In this document: positions 24,300 to 34,530 of the stretch, in pieces | How the letters are laid out: each line of letters starts with the position of its first letter | How positions within the stretch are numbered: the stretch's first letter is position 1 | Source: Planococcus maritimus | GTDB lineage: Bacteria > Bacillota > Bacilli > Bacillales_A > Planococcaceae | Assembly (NCBI RefSeq): GCF_001687625.2 | Contig: NZ_CP016538.2 | Location: forward strand, 2,510,501 to 2,574,500 | DNA length: 64,000 nt | Direction: 5' to 3' | The notes under the pieces: model-generated | The model's database searches: none | What the model saw: the letters and a program-made list of their open reading frames with translations, nothing else | Told to the model about the DNA's origin: nothing | Program-made: the position numbers and the translations under genes

Positions 24300-25334
24300 T
24301 TAGCAATTACCAGTATCTCTTTCTGCATTACTTTCTTCCTTGGTTATTGGCCCCTTCCTGTATGCTGGGAAAAAGGAACAATCATCTTCCACATTTACTT
24401 TCATGCATAACGAATTATAAACTTCCAGATCCCATATTTTCTTGCCAGTGTAGTATTCAAGCTCTTGGCTCCGACCATATTTCTTCTTGTAGAGATATAA
24501 TTTATCATCCGGATCGTTCGTCCGGCCGCTTCCGTGATGAATCAGTTTTACCCCATTTTCTATCCCCCAACAGAGCAAAGCATATTGAAGGATGATTGGC
24601 GCATGCAAGTGATGGTATTGTTCCAGACTTCCGGTTAAGTGGACATGGATTGCGCCGTTGCTAATAAAATTTAAGCTCATAGCGATGACATTCCCTTCCC
24701 ACATCACTTCAACAACTAGCAACTGCGGCCCCAGTAAGCGGAGGCATTGATCAAAATAGTCGTCGGTAAAATAATAGAATGCATCCGCTTTATTCCGGTC
24801 CATCGTCTGGAAGTACAATTCTTTGAATCGGTCGAGATTGCTTGGATGGATAGACACTTTATACTCCACACCTTGCTCCAATGCTTTGCGGATGTATCGA
24901 CGGATCGATGGCGTGTATTCAGTCATCAGTGGATCTTCTGTGTCATGCAATCTCGTCTGAATGGTGTTGCGCATAAAATCGATAGCGTACCATTCCTCAA
25001 AATCTGAGGCGTTTTTCAATATGGGATGAAAGCGAATAAATTCACTGACGATGTTTTCCGTTTGGCAATATTTGCGAAACTCACGAAAAAACAGTTGGCA
25101 TAATTCTTTCTTATCGCTTGCGTCTTCAGCTTCAACGATTGGTCCTCCATATCCGTAGGGGGTGATCAAATCATAGTACGGTCCACTGCCCGATAAATCG
25201 ATAGGAATTACCCTTTTGATAAATAAATAATGGACTGATCCTAGTTTGTGAAAGAGAGTGAACGACACACATTTTCCGTTTTCCATCTTTTCATAAAGCT
25301 TCCCGTATGCTTTGCTGAAATAAATATCCCTCAC
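24300..25334 (-). CDS. FemAB-like GNAT-fold protein
   Basis: 344 aa from the GTG at 25334, which has GATGAGGTGAGAACA upstream; the frame also opens at GTG 25382 without a clear site. Two tandem acetyltransferase-type folds as in FemA/FemB and BioF2-like (GNAT_6) proteins. Signs are PYYDLITPYGYGGPI, EFIRFHPIL, the SIRRYIRKALEQGVEY linker helix, FQTMDRNKADAFYYF, VIAMSLNFISNGAIHVHLTGS and LIHHGSGRTNDPDDKLYLYKKKYG cut over two elements. Family members add amino acids to lipid II or modify glycans/peptidoglycan using charged tRNA or acyl-CoA. Which applies here is unknown. Single gene. Confidence 0.75.
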   Translation of the reverse strand: MRDIYFSKAYGKLYEKMENGKCVSFTLFHKLGSVHYLFIKRVIPIDLSGSGPYYDLITPYGYGGPIVEAEDASDKKELCQLFFREFRKYCQTENIVSEFIRFHPILKNASDFEEWYAIDFMRNTIQTRLHDTEDPLMTEYTPSIRRYIRKALEQGVEYKVSIHPSNLDRFKELYFQTMDRNKADAFYYFTDDYFDQCLRLLGPQLLVVEVMWEGNVIAMSLNFISNGAIHVHLTGSLEQYHHLHAPIILQYALLCWGIENGVKLIHHGSGRTNDPDDKLYLYKKKYGRSQELEYYTGKKIWDLEVYNSLCMKVNVEDDCSFFPAYRKGPITKEESNAERDTGNC

Positions 25335-25454
25335 TGTTCTCACCTCATCTTTTTGGTTGCAAACGTTCAAAGTTGTATTCACGTTCTAACTTTAATGGCT
25401 TCCGGTTAAAGTGAGGTTAAGTAAGCAGCCTAGCAGTAAACTTTTCACGCCCTG

Positions 25455-25487
25455 TAAAAAAAGAGCCCCCACAATCGGAGGCTCTTA
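25455..25487 (-). terminator. Terminator of the S1 protease lipoprotein gene
   Basis: On the minus strand AGAGCC (overlapping the TAA stop) pairs with GGCTCT, with TCCGATTGTGGGG inside, followed by TTTTTTTAC. A compact stem with a seven-base U-run. Confidence 0.85.
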
Positions 25488-26597
25488 CATTTCTTCTACA
25501 TATTCAATTTGGTAATCCCCGTACTCATCGATTATCACGGTGTAACGCCGTTGATGGTCGATTGTGCCTGTCTCGCCGTCCGCTTCATGGTAATTGAATA
25601 CGGCCCCGGCTTCGACATAGGCACGGTCGCCATCTATTTCGACGGCACTGACTTCCGGCACGACCGAATCAAACACCCGGCCATCTGAAGAATAGTCTTT
25701 GACGACGCTGTCGACCGCTTCAACCGCCTGGCTTCCCGGCACCAAATACGTGGAGTAGTAATTGAGCTCTTCTTCGTTCATGGAATACGGCAGCAAATCA
25801 TAATAGGCTTCGATGAAACTCGACAGCAACGCTTCGTCAAAATAGGCATCCTTCACCGAAGGTTCAACCAATTGCGAAGCCGGAAGCGGATCTGGGTTCG
25901 CTGCCCAGCTGTCTAAAAGCTCTTTTTTCAAATACAGCGGAATCGCATAGCCGATCTCAGGATTGTCTTCGAGCATAACTGAATTGATGCCGAGCACATT
26001 TCCGGTACTTGCATCCAGCAGCGGTCCGCCACTTGAACCTCTTTTGATGAGGGCATTCATTTCATAGAGGTCATCGTAAACAAAGACTTCCGAAAAATCG
26101 ACCCCCGTGTTGGTAATTTCGCCTTCTGTTGCTGTGTTCGCCGCATTTTCAGGGCTGCCGATGGCGATGACCGGCGTCCCGCTATCCACCGGTTCCAGTT
26201 CCTGTTCGAGCGGGTCTTTCCCTGCCAAATCTTCGACGCGCACAAGCGCCAAGTCTTCATCGAGCGATATGCCGATGACTTTCCCGGCGAACTCCTGCCC
26301 ATCGCTATTGACGAGTGAAATAAACGTCGCATCGCGAACGACGTGGGCATTCGTCAAAATATCCCCTTCGTCATTGTACAAAAATCCTGATCCTTGTTCG
26401 AAATCGGTATAGATGGTGTAGACATGTGTTTTGGCATTCGCAATCATGGCGCCTTTTTCTTGTGCGACCGTATCAACCGGTGAATCTCCCTGTTCTGTTT
26501 CTGTCTCCGGCGGCGCTTCGGTATCGGTTCCTCCACAAGCCGCAAGGATCATCGCTGACAGAAAAACTACCAGCCATTGCATCATCCGTTTTTCCAT
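25485..26597 (-). CDS. Trypsin-like (S1C) serine protease lipoprotein
   Basis: 370 aa. Lipoprotein signal with lipobox LAAC (Cys21) followed by an acidic linker, so it is anchored to the outer membrane face. Chymotrypsin-fold domain at about 55-235, with the triad His85 (LTNAHVV), Asp115 (LDEDLALV) and Ser189 (RGSSGGPLL). No PDZ domain, unlike HtrA. Residues about 255-370 form a second domain (SFIEAYYDLLPYSMN...YNRRYTVIIDEYGDYQ-like) resembling the NTF2-like C-terminal domain of TcaA-type proteins. Likely acts on surface or secreted proteins. Single gene with its own terminator. Confidence 0.88.
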   Translation of the reverse strand: MEKRMMQWLVVFLSAMILAACGGTDTEAPPETETEQGDSPVDTVAQEKGAMIANAKTHVYTIYTDFEQGSGFLYNDEGDILTNAHVVRDATFISLVNSDGQEFAGKVIGISLDEDLALVRVEDLAGKDPLEQELEPVDSGTPVIAIGSPENAANTATEGEITNTGVDFSEVFVYDDLYEMNALIKRGSSGGPLLDASTGNVLGINSVMLEDNPEIGYAIPLYLKKELLDSWAANPDPLPASQLVEPSVKDAYFDEALLSSFIEAYYDLLPYSMNEEELNYYSTYLVPGSQAVEAVDSVVKDYSSDGRVFDSVVPEVSAVEIDGDRAYVEAGAVFNYHEADGETGTIDHQRRYTVIIDEYGDYQIEYVEEM

Positions 26598-26706
26598 CGT
26601 CTCAACCCGCTTCCGTTATTGTGAGTTCATTATAGCAACCCCCAATTCAAAAAGAAAAGGCTTGGAACCCTTGTTTTGATAAGTTTTTGGCAAGAACTTT
26701 TTTTTA

Positions 26707-26745
26707 CACAAAAAGGCTGGGGGAGCAAATGCCCTCCCAGCCTTT
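26707..26745 (-). terminator. Terminator of the secreted nuclease gene
   Basis: AAAGGCTGGG pairs with CCCAGCCTTT (26712-26745, inner GGAG/CTCC extension), followed on the minus strand by TTTTGTG and AAAAAAAAG-complement T runs. Strong stem directly after the stop at 26757. Confidence 0.88.
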
Positions 26746-26756
26746 AATCTGTTTAC

Positions 26757-29700
26757 TTATCTTCTGTTTTTCACCAATCGCCCTCTGTTCGTGACGACCG
26801 TGTAATTGCCGAGCTCTTTGACTTCCAGTGTGAAGGTCGAGCCGTTTTTGCTGCCTTTCATGATTTGCCATCTGCCACGCTTGTCGACGTGTGAACCGAA
26901 CTGGACTCGGACACTTGCATCAGTTGCGAATCTCAATTGCACCGTGTCGTCAAATTTCATATCCAGTTTCGTACCTGAAGCATTCAATACCGCGATATCA
27001 AACTGGCTAGTCAAAGTCGGGCGGAACCCAACCAGCTTGGCATCATCAGCCTCGAATGAAAGCGTCATGCCTTGAGGCGTTTTTTGTGCCAATTGTTTCA
27101 AGTTTTTCGGAGTCAAAGTCAAAATCATATCTTCCAATTCCACACGCAAATTCTTGCCGCTGTTTAGCACTTGCGTGAAAATGTCTTCCGTGAAATGGAT
27201 ATCCAGCTTGCCTTCTTCATCGAAGTCAGCTGCTTTCACGATCGCTGAAAACTCCGTGTATTCCGGTTTAGCTTGTTGCTGGCCCGGCACTTGTGGTTTA
27301 TCAAATGTAATTTGTGCCAGAAGCGGGTCATGGTCTGATGCGCGTCCATGCTCTTCCATGAACATCGAGTTGATGTGGACCATATCCAGTTCTGTGTGCT
27401 CTGCCAAATTATTCGTTACGAGCAAGTGGTCAAGCACTTGCGTATTGCCTTGGTAATGATAAGAGAAACGGTCGTCTTCTGGCACATCGTTGACTTTGTT
27501 CGTCAAGATGTCGCCTTGAAGTGCTTCCAGTGCCGGAGTGAATTCAAAATCGTTCATATCGCCAGTGACGACGACATTCAGTTCCGGATTGATTTCGAGC
27601 CCTTGTTCGATAAAACCATTGATGGCGTGTGCCAATTCAATGCGTTCAACTTCTGATTTGAATTCTGGTGGCTGGTTTTGCCCCATCAAGCCTTGATCTC
27701 CGCCTTTGGAGTTCAAATGCGTCGCGATGACGACAATTTCTTCACCTTGGAATTCAAATTGTGCTGCGAGTGGTTTGCGCGTGCCAGGCATTGGGATTGG
27801 CTGGACACGTCCTGGGTTCAAGGCAAGGTCGCCTGATTCTGTCCACGAGTTGTCTTGTGTAGACGTTCCTTTTGTTCCTTCAGCAAGTGTCACGCGTTCT
27901 GGGTTGTATAAGAAACCAACGCGGATGTTCCCGCCTGGCTGCCCGCCGTCTTGGTTGTATTCCGGTGCGATGTCTGTCCAAGCGTACGTTGGGCCGCCTG
28001 CTGTTTGGATGTCTTTGATAAGACGCTCATAAGAAGCGGTAGCATCAGAGTTGCCAGATGCAATCGGTCCATCGCTGTCTTGAACTTCGATCATCGAGAT
28101 GACATCCGGTGAGTTCAAATCATTAACGAATGATTCTGCAATGCGCTGTGCTTTTTCGTTTGTTGTATGGCTCGGGTCTGCAGAGAAGTTTTCGACGTTA
28201 TAAGCCGCAACCGTCAATTTATCGTCTGCATTCTCGATCCATGTTTCTTCCGGTCGTGTGCCGCCGTCTACAATTGCCGGCACTTTCGTTATATCCGTCC
28301 AGATCTGGTAGTTGCCGAAGCCATATCCGAGAACGCCGACCGGCATTTCAGCGAAAGTATCGCCTGCTTTTGCGACGAGGTCTTCACTTGTTTGGATTTT
28401 TACGCGTTCCGGGTTGAAATCGTCTTCTTCAAGCAAGATTCCGCCTTGTTTATGGAATTCGTTGTTCGTTGCATTTTTCGATACGACAAACACTTCGCCG
28501 TAGTCTTGCGGTCCAACAATTTGTGCATCCGCTACACCGACACGCATCAATTCAAGGGATTCCCAGAAATCAATGCCGTCTTCTTCCGGCTGGAATTCCG
28601 TCAAGCCGTCGTTGTCGATGTTTTGCGTAGGCGGGAATACGTCTTCACCGATGACAATCGGTTCAGGAAGATCCGCTGTACCTGTTTTCGCCACATCTGT
28701 TGAACGGATGCGCGTGACAGGGAGATCGTTTTCTTTCATATCGGAATAGCCGCTATAGAACCATTCTTCCACTGTTCCTGCGACTGATACTACATCCCCG
28801 ACAGCCAAGCTGCTCGACGCAGAGGATTTGTTGACGATAATTGCTTCTGATGTTGTCCAGTCGCCATCATCATCGGTATCTTGAATGACAAAATTCGAAC
28901 CATTGTAGAAATGTGTGATGACCCCTGTTATTTCATTAACATTGGCATTTTCATAAGTTGAGTAATGCCCTTGCCCTTGAATGTCGCGGATTTTCAAGTC
29001 CTTAGTTTTCAGGACGGTATATTGGAATGAAAAGACATCTGATGTTTCGTCTGAGATAGCGATCGCTTTAATGACCGTATCTTTCGTCAAAAGGATTGGC
29101 TTTGTATAAACCGTGCTGTTTGCAGTCGGTGTTGAACCGTCTGTCGTGTAATGGATTACAGCATCGTCCCATCCGCTGGCAAGCGTGATTTCAGTTCCTT
29201 CCGAAACAACGCCCGGGAAGATGTCTGCGTACACAGCCGGTTTGTTGACAAGTTCAAAGCTGTCAAATCCAAGCGTCTTCACTTGGTACGTCGAATTGAA
29301 TTTAGAAGCTATGCCTGATAGGTAAATCAAGTCGCCTTCTTTGTAGCGTTTGGTGAAGTCTTCGAACGTCAAACCGTTGCGGTTGTCGTTGCGAACGACG
29401 ACTTGCTCATCGTTTTCAGCAACTGCCGTAAATTCGAACGTTCCATATGCGTTAACAGATTGTAAGTTAGTGATTTTGACGCGTTCAATCGAAATGCGTT
29501 CTCCTTGCGTGTCTTCATTGACGCCTGCTGGTGAAATCACTTGTGCTTTTGGCAATTCATTGCCAGAAGACAAGACTTCTACCGTATTCGGCTGTAATTG
29601 AAGCTCACCGCCATATTCGGACACAGTGCCTACCAAGCGAACCTTATCGCCTGCAGTAACTGTTGCGCTGGACGTATAAACATAAATCCCCGCTGTTTCG

Positions 29701-30257
29701 TCCTGAACGTAAAAAGCATTGCCGCCCCATAAACCAGTTTCCGTTGTGACAGTCGCTTCAACGGAAATCAAGCCTTCTGAACCGCGAGCTTCTTTGACAT
29801 TCGCTACTGGCGTCGCTGTCGGTGGCTCTTCGCCTTCAGACAGGATCGTGAAAGCTGTTGGAGATTTCAAGCCTGCTGTTGAAAAATAAGCTTCCAGTGA
29901 ACCCATGATCGTGACTTCGGCTTTAAAGTTAGACGGATTATCGACTAAGTTTAAGCCTGTACGAATCGCACCAGTAGGCAATTGAACTGGCAAAATTTTC
30001 GTCGGATCGGTTTCATCCGGTGAATCTGCCAACCCTAAATTGCTCGCTGTTGTGAAAGGTGCTTCTTGATCGTAGCTCGATTTGCTGCTAGCAGTGCCAA
30101 CAATAAACCCTCTCACCGTTGCTGTGCCTGTATTGTTTTCTATGGCTTGTGCCACCGAAATGGTTTCGGCTGCATCGGCTGTCGCTGCATAAGGCAACAC
30201 AGCGGATAAAGCCAATAGGAGACTCAAAAAGATTTTGCTGAACGCGCTTTTTGCCAC
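26757..30257 (-). CDS. Large secreted ExeM/NucH-type nuclease
   Basis: 1166 aa; GTG start with GAGGAGTGAAAGTTA upstream. Sec signal peptide ending ATADA-AE. Residues about 30-130 hold a DUF6359-type OB-like domain, then a second OB fold (about 150-235) and another around 255-330. A chitobiase-C-terminal-type beta sandwich follows at about 340-415 (HYTTDGSTPT), and OB folds again to about 560. The endonuclease/exonuclease/phosphatase domain spans about 680-985, with AAYNVENF, SMIEVQDSDG (metal Glu), TGDMNDFE and the terminal ASDHDPLL His. Similar architecture to YhcR and ExeM. It degrades extracellular DNA/RNA. The C terminus has two beta domains but no CWB2 or LPXTG anchor, so it is probably released. 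Confidence 0.9.
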   Translation of the reverse strand: MAKSAFSKIFLSLLLALSAVLPYAATADAAETISVAQAIENNTGTATVRGFIVGTASSKSSYDQEAPFTTASNLGLADSPDETDPTKILPVQLPTGAIRTGLNLVDNPSNFKAEVTIMGSLEAYFSTAGLKSPTAFTILSEGEEPPTATPVANVKEARGSEGLISVEATVTTETGLWGGNAFYVQDETAGIYVYTSSATVTAGDKVRLVGTVSEYGGELQLQPNTVEVLSSGNELPKAQVISPAGVNEDTQGERISIERVKITNLQSVNAYGTFEFTAVAENDEQVVVRNDNRNGLTFEDFTKRYKEGDLIYLSGIASKFNSTYQVKTLGFDSFELVNKPAVYADIFPGVVSEGTEITLASGWDDAVIHYTTDGSTPTANSTVYTKPILLTKDTVIKAIAISDETSDVFSFQYTVLKTKDLKIRDIQGQGHYSTYENANVNEITGVITHFYNGSNFVIQDTDDDGDWTTSEAIIVNKSSASSSLAVGDVVSVAGTVEEWFYSGYSDMKENDLPVTRIRSTDVAKTGTADLPEPIVIGEDVFPPTQNIDNDGLTEFQPEEDGIDFWESLELMRVGVADAQIVGPQDYGEVFVVSKNATNNEFHKQGGILLEEDDFNPERVKIQTSEDLVAKAGDTFAEMPVGVLGYGFGNYQIWTDITKVPAIVDGGTRPEETWIENADDKLTVAAYNVENFSADPSHTTNEKAQRIAESFVNDLNSPDVISMIEVQDSDGPIASGNSDATASYERLIKDIQTAGGPTYAWTDIAPEYNQDGGQPGGNIRVGFLYNPERVTLAEGTKGTSTQDNSWTESGDLALNPGRVQPIPMPGTRKPLAAQFEFQGEEIVVIATHLNSKGGDQGLMGQNQPPEFKSEVERIELAHAINGFIEQGLEINPELNVVVTGDMNDFEFTPALEALQGDILTNKVNDVPEDDRFSYHYQGNTQVLDHLLVTNNLAEHTELDMVHINSMFMEEHGRASDHDPLLAQITFDKPQVPGQQQAKPEYTEFSAIVKAADFDEEGKLDIHFTEDIFTQVLNSGKNLRVELEDMILTLTPKNLKQLAQKTPQGMTLSFEADDAKLVGFRPTLTSQFDIAVLNASGTKLDMKFDDTVQLRFATDASVRVQFGSHVDKRGRWQIMKGSKNGSTFTLEVKELGNYTVVTNRGRLVKNRR

Positions 30258-30624
30258 TAACTTTCACTCCTCAGGTAATTTATTGTCATACGAAACCATT
30301 ATACTAAAAAATTGTAAGCGTTTTATTAATAATTTGTAAATTCTAACTATTAATACCCGAAATACTCATAAAATTCCCTTTTTTAACCTTTTAAATAGTC
30401 TGATCATTCTTTTTGTTTGAATTGTTCTTTATTGCTTTTTCATTCACTTGGCGCAACGCCCCGGTTGTGAATTTTTCCGCAACATAATTCATTGAGAGAC
30501 GTCTAAACAAGAGGATTCATGATAAGATAGGGAAATGGAATTGGGAGATTATTGCTCCTATATATAAGGAAAGAAATTGGTTTTGTTTTACCGCTTAACC
30601 ATTTGAAGAAAGTAGGATTTTGTT

Positions 30625-32151
30625 TTGGGCAGAAAACTCGCACTTACCGGCATTTTGTTTGTCATTGCGTCGCTGTTTTTAAAAGTTTCCGGGCTACTCC
30701 GGGATATGGTGATTGCTTATCAATTTGGGGATTCCTATCAATCAGCTGCGTACTTTGCTGCATTCGCTTTGGCAAATACCTTTATTTTATTTTTCACTAC
30801 CGGCATGAAGAACGCTTTCGTGCCAAGCTTTATCCACGCACAGGCAGACGGCAAAGGCCATCATCATTTTTCACAGATCATTCGTGGGACGATGGTTTTC
30901 GGATTGATTGTTGCTGTTATCGGTGCATTTGTCTCTCCCGTCCTGTTGCCTTTATTGTTTCAGTTCCCCAACCTGCAACCTGATGTGCGAGCTGAGGCAA
31001 TTGAATTGAGTGTTGCCTTGGCGGTCATTTTCTTTATCGCTGTGTTCCTGGTGTCATTGAACGCAGTTTATGAGGCTTATCTTGACGCAGAAAGTAAATT
31101 CTCTCTGTCGGTCATCTCACAGACCATCGTCATCGGCAGCACCATTCTTAGTACGCTGTTGTTTGCAGACCAAATCGGCGCCTACTCCATGGCGTTTGGC
31201 TATTTGGCCGGTGCACTGTTATCGTATATTGCCAAACGGCTCTGGTTCGTCCCTAAAGACAGCCATAAAGTAATCGGCAAACTCGACTGGGAAGAAATTA
31301 AGCCCTTTTCGATCATTTTTATCCCAGTCGCTATTACCGTGATGGTCGGCCAAGTCAATCTGACAATCGATAATATCTTTGCCAGTTCGTTCAGTGATTC
31401 AGCAGTCAACTACGTGAACTACGCGAAGAACATCGTCCACTTCCCGCAAGCGATCATCGGTGTAACCATTGGGACGATCATTTTCCCGATTTTGGCGAAA
31501 GCGATTGCGAATGCCAATGAGAAAAGCTTCAAACAAGGCATCGAATACGGCTTGATGTTGACGCTTCTGGTTTTACTGCCGGCTGTAGCGGGAATGATGT
31601 GGCTGATGCAAGATCTCATCACGATCGTTTACGAACGCGGCGCCTTTACAGCAGACGCGACAACAGCTACTGCAAACGTCGGCTATCTGTACTTGGGATC
31701 AGTATTGTTCTTCAGTTTGCAAAACATCTTAAACAAAGCTTTCTATTCAAAAAAACAAGGACATGTCATTTTGCGCATTTCCTTATTCTCCATCGCGCTC
31801 AATGTCGGATTGAACTTCTTGTTCATCGCCTTGCTTGATTCGTATCTGGCAATTCCACTCGCTTCGTCCGTCATGGCGCTCGTTTATTTTGCGCTTAACT
31901 GGGTCGTCTTTAACCGGACGCAAGGCAAGCTCAACTCTCGCTTTATCATGAAAGACGCGGCGAAGATTTTTGCGGCGACCGCTGTCATGCTATTGGCTTT
32001 ATGGCTCGCTTCAGGAATTCTCGAGGATCTCAATATTTATATCCGCTTCGGCCTGACTGCGATCGTCGGCGCCATTGTCTACGTCATCGCGGCACTCGCT
32101 TTGAAAACGGAAATTGCGCGCTTCCTCATCAGCAAGCTTAGAAAATCATAA
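30625..32151 (+). CDS. MurJ/MviN family flippase
   Basis: 508 aa; TTG start with AGTAGGATTTTG upstream. Fourteen membrane segments. Typical MurJ features are SGLLRDMVIAYQFG in TM1, AFALANTFILFFTTGMKNAFVPSF in the first loop/TM2, the INNIFAS-type NLTIDNIFASSFSD region, GVTIGTIIFPILAKAIA and LIHIVYERGAFTADAT-like TIVYERGAF. MurJ flips lipid-linked sugars such as lipid II. Here it heads an operon with a PIG-L deacetylase, an O-antigen ligase/polymerase and a GNAT enzyme, so it more likely flips an exopolysaccharide precursor than lipid II. That is inference from context. Confidence 0.88.
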   Translation: MGRKLALTGILFVIASLFLKVSGLLRDMVIAYQFGDSYQSAAYFAAFALANTFILFFTTGMKNAFVPSFIHAQADGKGHHHFSQIIRGTMVFGLIVAVIGAFVSPVLLPLLFQFPNLQPDVRAEAIELSVALAVIFFIAVFLVSLNAVYEAYLDAESKFSLSVISQTIVIGSTILSTLLFADQIGAYSMAFGYLAGALLSYIAKRLWFVPKDSHKVIGKLDWEEIKPFSIIFIPVAITVMVGQVNLTIDNIFASSFSDSAVNYVNYAKNIVHFPQAIIGVTIGTIIFPILAKAIANANEKSFKQGIEYGLMLTLLVLLPAVAGMMWLMQDLITIVYERGAFTADATTATANVGYLYLGSVLFFSLQNILNKAFYSKKQGHVILRISLFSIALNVGLNFLFIALLDSYLAIPLASSVMALVYFALNWVVFNRTQGKLNSRFIMKDAAKIFAATAVMLLALWLASGILEDLNIYIRFGLTAIVGAIVYVIAALALKTEIARFLISKLRKS

Positions 32152-32166
32152 GGAGTTTTTCATATT

Positions 32167-33042
32167 ATGAAACAAGCATTAATGAAAAATGCCGCGCCGG
32201 TACTCAATCCGGCCATCAAAGCATCCTTGAAACGCTTTTATCAAGCGAGCAAACCGCTGACGCCGCTTGAACCGGCAAAGCGCGTGCTCGTATTTGCCCC
32301 ACATATTGACGACGAAACAATTGGCCTCGGCGGAACGATTCGGCGCTATGCCGATTCCGGCGCACAAGTCACCATCGCCATCATCACCGATGGCAAAAAC
32401 AGCAATGCCGCTCCCGTCGAAGCCGATGCGCTGGCCGAAACGCGCAAGCAGGAGTTGCGCTCGATCCAGGATTTGCTGGGCTTTACAGATGTGCGTTATC
32501 TGGATTATCCCGATAGTGAAATTAAGCATGTGGCATCAAGCGAACGTTTTGTGGAGCTGATCGACGAAATCCAGCCAGATACCGTTTATACGACCAGCTT
32601 GATCGACGCCCATCCAGATCATGTCTATAGTGCCCATTTGGTAGCGGATGCTCTGAAGCATACCGAACATCAGCCAAGCCTCGTCCGCGAATATGAGATC
32701 AATTGCCCTGTCCCGCCTGACGCGATCAATTGTATTATGGACATTAGCGATCAATTCCCACTGAAACAACGGGCGACAGAAGCATTCAAAAGCCAAGTCA
32801 TCGCATTTGATGGATTTTTGGCGCTTGCTGAGATTAAAGCAGCTCAAACAAAAGAAAACCCACGTTATGTAGAAACTTTCATCGAGAACACACCGCAGCG
32901 ATTCATCGAAGCGGCTGATCGCTTGAAAACTGGCGACCGCCAATACGAAAACCATTTCAAGCAAGCGAATCGTACCGTTACCTTGTGGTGGGCAATTTTC
33001 AAGAACTTGAAATTGAAAAAGGCGATTTATCAAAGCCGCTAA
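32167..33042 (+). CDS. PIG-L family sugar deacetylase
   Basis: 291 aa; ATG preceded by AAGGAGTTTTTC. LmbE/PIG-L fold with the zinc motif APHIDDETIGLGGTI (about residues 45-59) and the second His site SLIDAHPDHVYSAH (about 138-151). These enzymes remove an N-acetyl group from GlcNAc-type sugars; the 15-bp spacing to the flippase gene and the following polymerase gene suggest action on a lipid-linked or nucleotide-linked sugar of the exported polymer. Confidence 0.9.
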   Translation: MKQALMKNAAPVLNPAIKASLKRFYQASKPLTPLEPAKRVLVFAPHIDDETIGLGGTIRRYADSGAQVTIAIITDGKNSNAAPVEADALAETRKQELRSIQDLLGFTDVRYLDYPDSEIKHVASSERFVELIDEIQPDTVYTTSLIDAHPDHVYSAHLVADALKHTEHQPSLVREYEINCPVPPDAINCIMDISDQFPLKQRATEAFKSQVIAFDGFLALAEIKAAQTKENPRYVETFIENTPQRFIEAADRLKTGDRQYENHFKQANRTVTLWWAIFKNLKLKKAIYQSR

Positions 33043-33066
33043 TTATAAATGCATTTGGAGGATATT

Positions 33067-34530
33067 ATGAACTTTTTTAAGAACGACAACGAAAAATGGT
33101 TTTGGCTCATCGCCTTGATCGCTATTATGTTAATCGCATACTCTGAACTGGCCATCATCGGCTATGCCGTCACACTGGTATTGTTCGCTTACGCATTCAT
33201 CAATCCAAAACACGGCATCCTGTTGCTGTTTGTCTATATACCAGTGCGTGAATTTGTGACGCAATACAATCCGGCGCTCAGCTATTTGACGGAAGCCGTC
33301 GTATTCGGTGCGCTGCTCAAAGTGTTCTGGATGAATCGCAAAACCTTCGGCAAGTTATTCCATTTCAAGAATTTCGAATACGCTTATTTCGCTTTTCTTG
33401 CTATCGGTTCGATTTCCGCTCTCATCACGGGCATCAGTCCTGTTCTTATTGCAATGACATTGCGTCAGTTCCTGCTCTTTTACTTAGTCTATTATGTGGT
33501 CTATCGTCTTGGTATTACCCGCAAAGACTTGGTCAACCTCGTCTGGATTTTTGTTTGGACTGCGATTTTGGTCATCATCCAGGCTATGGCTGAAAAATTA
33601 TCAATCCGCAACTTCTTCTTACCTGAATCTTGGCAAGCTATGGCATTATCTGCAAAGAACCGCGTGCGCATTTACGGCATGCTCGGCAATCCGAACGTGC
33701 TCGGCATCTACTTGATGTTTGCGTTCATCGCCTTCTATTATGCAAAGAATAAACTAAAAGAATTCAAACCGCTTTATATGGATATTTTGAATGTCCTGTT
33801 GGTGGGCATTCTTGTATTGACGTATTCACGCGGTACTTGGTTAGGATTTTTAATCGCCGCAGTCGCTTTCTTAATCATGACGCGCAAAATGAGCGTGCTC
33901 ATCGACTTTGTGAAATACACGGTGATTGCACTTGTAATCGTCGTACTGCCACTTAACTTGCTGACGAACTTCATTGAAAGCACCGATGTCGGTTCTGAGA
34001 AAGTGACCAATATCCAGCAATTTGATGTTGGCGGCGAATCCGGATTCCGCGATCGCATCGGCAGTACGTTTAGCGAAGACACAGTCACTGGCAGCCAAAG
34101 TTCAGGCCGCTTGTTTATCGTCAAAACTGGATTTGAAGTTTTCAAAGACCACCCAATTATTGGGACTGGATTTGCCACGTTTGGCGATTCCACTACCCTA
34201 TCGAACGGCTCCCCGATTTACCGGGAATACGAAATCGGCCATAAATTCTATTCCGATAACCAGTATATTCAAATCATCGTCCAAACCGGTGTACTTGGTG
34301 TCATTGCCTTTGCTGCTTTCTTATTGCTGATGCTTTGGCGTTACGCGAAAAAGCACAAAGAAAGCTACCTATATTCTCTTACTGCCAGCATCTTGCTCGG
34401 CGCATATTTCATGGGCCTTGTCTATAACCTATGGGAATCCGATATCTTCGGACTGGCATTCTTCGCGCTTCTCGCGGCTGCGTCTCGCCGTGAAGATTTC
34501 GGGTTGCAGGATGACGGTGACAGCATATGA
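33067..34530 (+). CDS. O-antigen ligase/polymerase family membrane protein
   Basis: 487 aa from ATG 33067, which has TTGGAGGATATT upstream; the frame opens 18 bp earlier. Eleven or twelve membrane segments with a large extracellular loop (about 305-385). Wzy_C/O-antigen ligase signatures: GMLGNPNVLGIYLMFA, VLTYSRGTWLGFL with the key Arg, and the loop HPIIGTGFATFGD...HKFYSDNQYIQIIVQTGVLG with His and Arg residues. Polymerises or ligates a lipid-linked polysaccharide outside the membrane. The stop overlaps the next start (ATGA). Confidence 0.88.
   Translation: MNFFKNDNEKWFWLIALIAIMLIAYSELAIIGYAVTLVLFAYAFINPKHGILLLFVYIPVREFVTQYNPALSYLTEAVVFGALLKVFWMNRKTFGKLFHFKNFEYAYFAFLAIGSISALITGISPVLIAMTLRQFLLFYLVYYVVYRLGITRKDLVNLVWIFVWTAILVIIQAMAEKLSIRNFFLPESWQAMALSAKNRVRIYGMLGNPNVLGIYLMFAFIAFYYAKNKLKEFKPLYMDILNVLLVGILVLTYSRGTWLGFLIAAVAFLIMTRKMSVLIDFVKYTVIALVIVVLPLNLLTNFIESTDVGSEKVTNIQQFDVGGESGFRDRIGSTFSEDTVTGSQSSGRLFIVKTGFEVFKDHPIIGTGFATFGDSTTLSNGSPIYREYEIGHKFYSDNQYIQIIVQTGVLGVIAFAAFLLLMLWRYAKKHKESYLYSLTASILLGAYFMGLVYNLWESDIFGLAFFALLAAASRREDFGLQDDGDSI

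Noticed and set aside
30552..30983. 143-aa frame overlapping the MurJ-like gene start
   Set aside because: MurJ motifs lie in the other frame from its first codons; this frame has no ribosome site and odd Arg/Cys/His composition.
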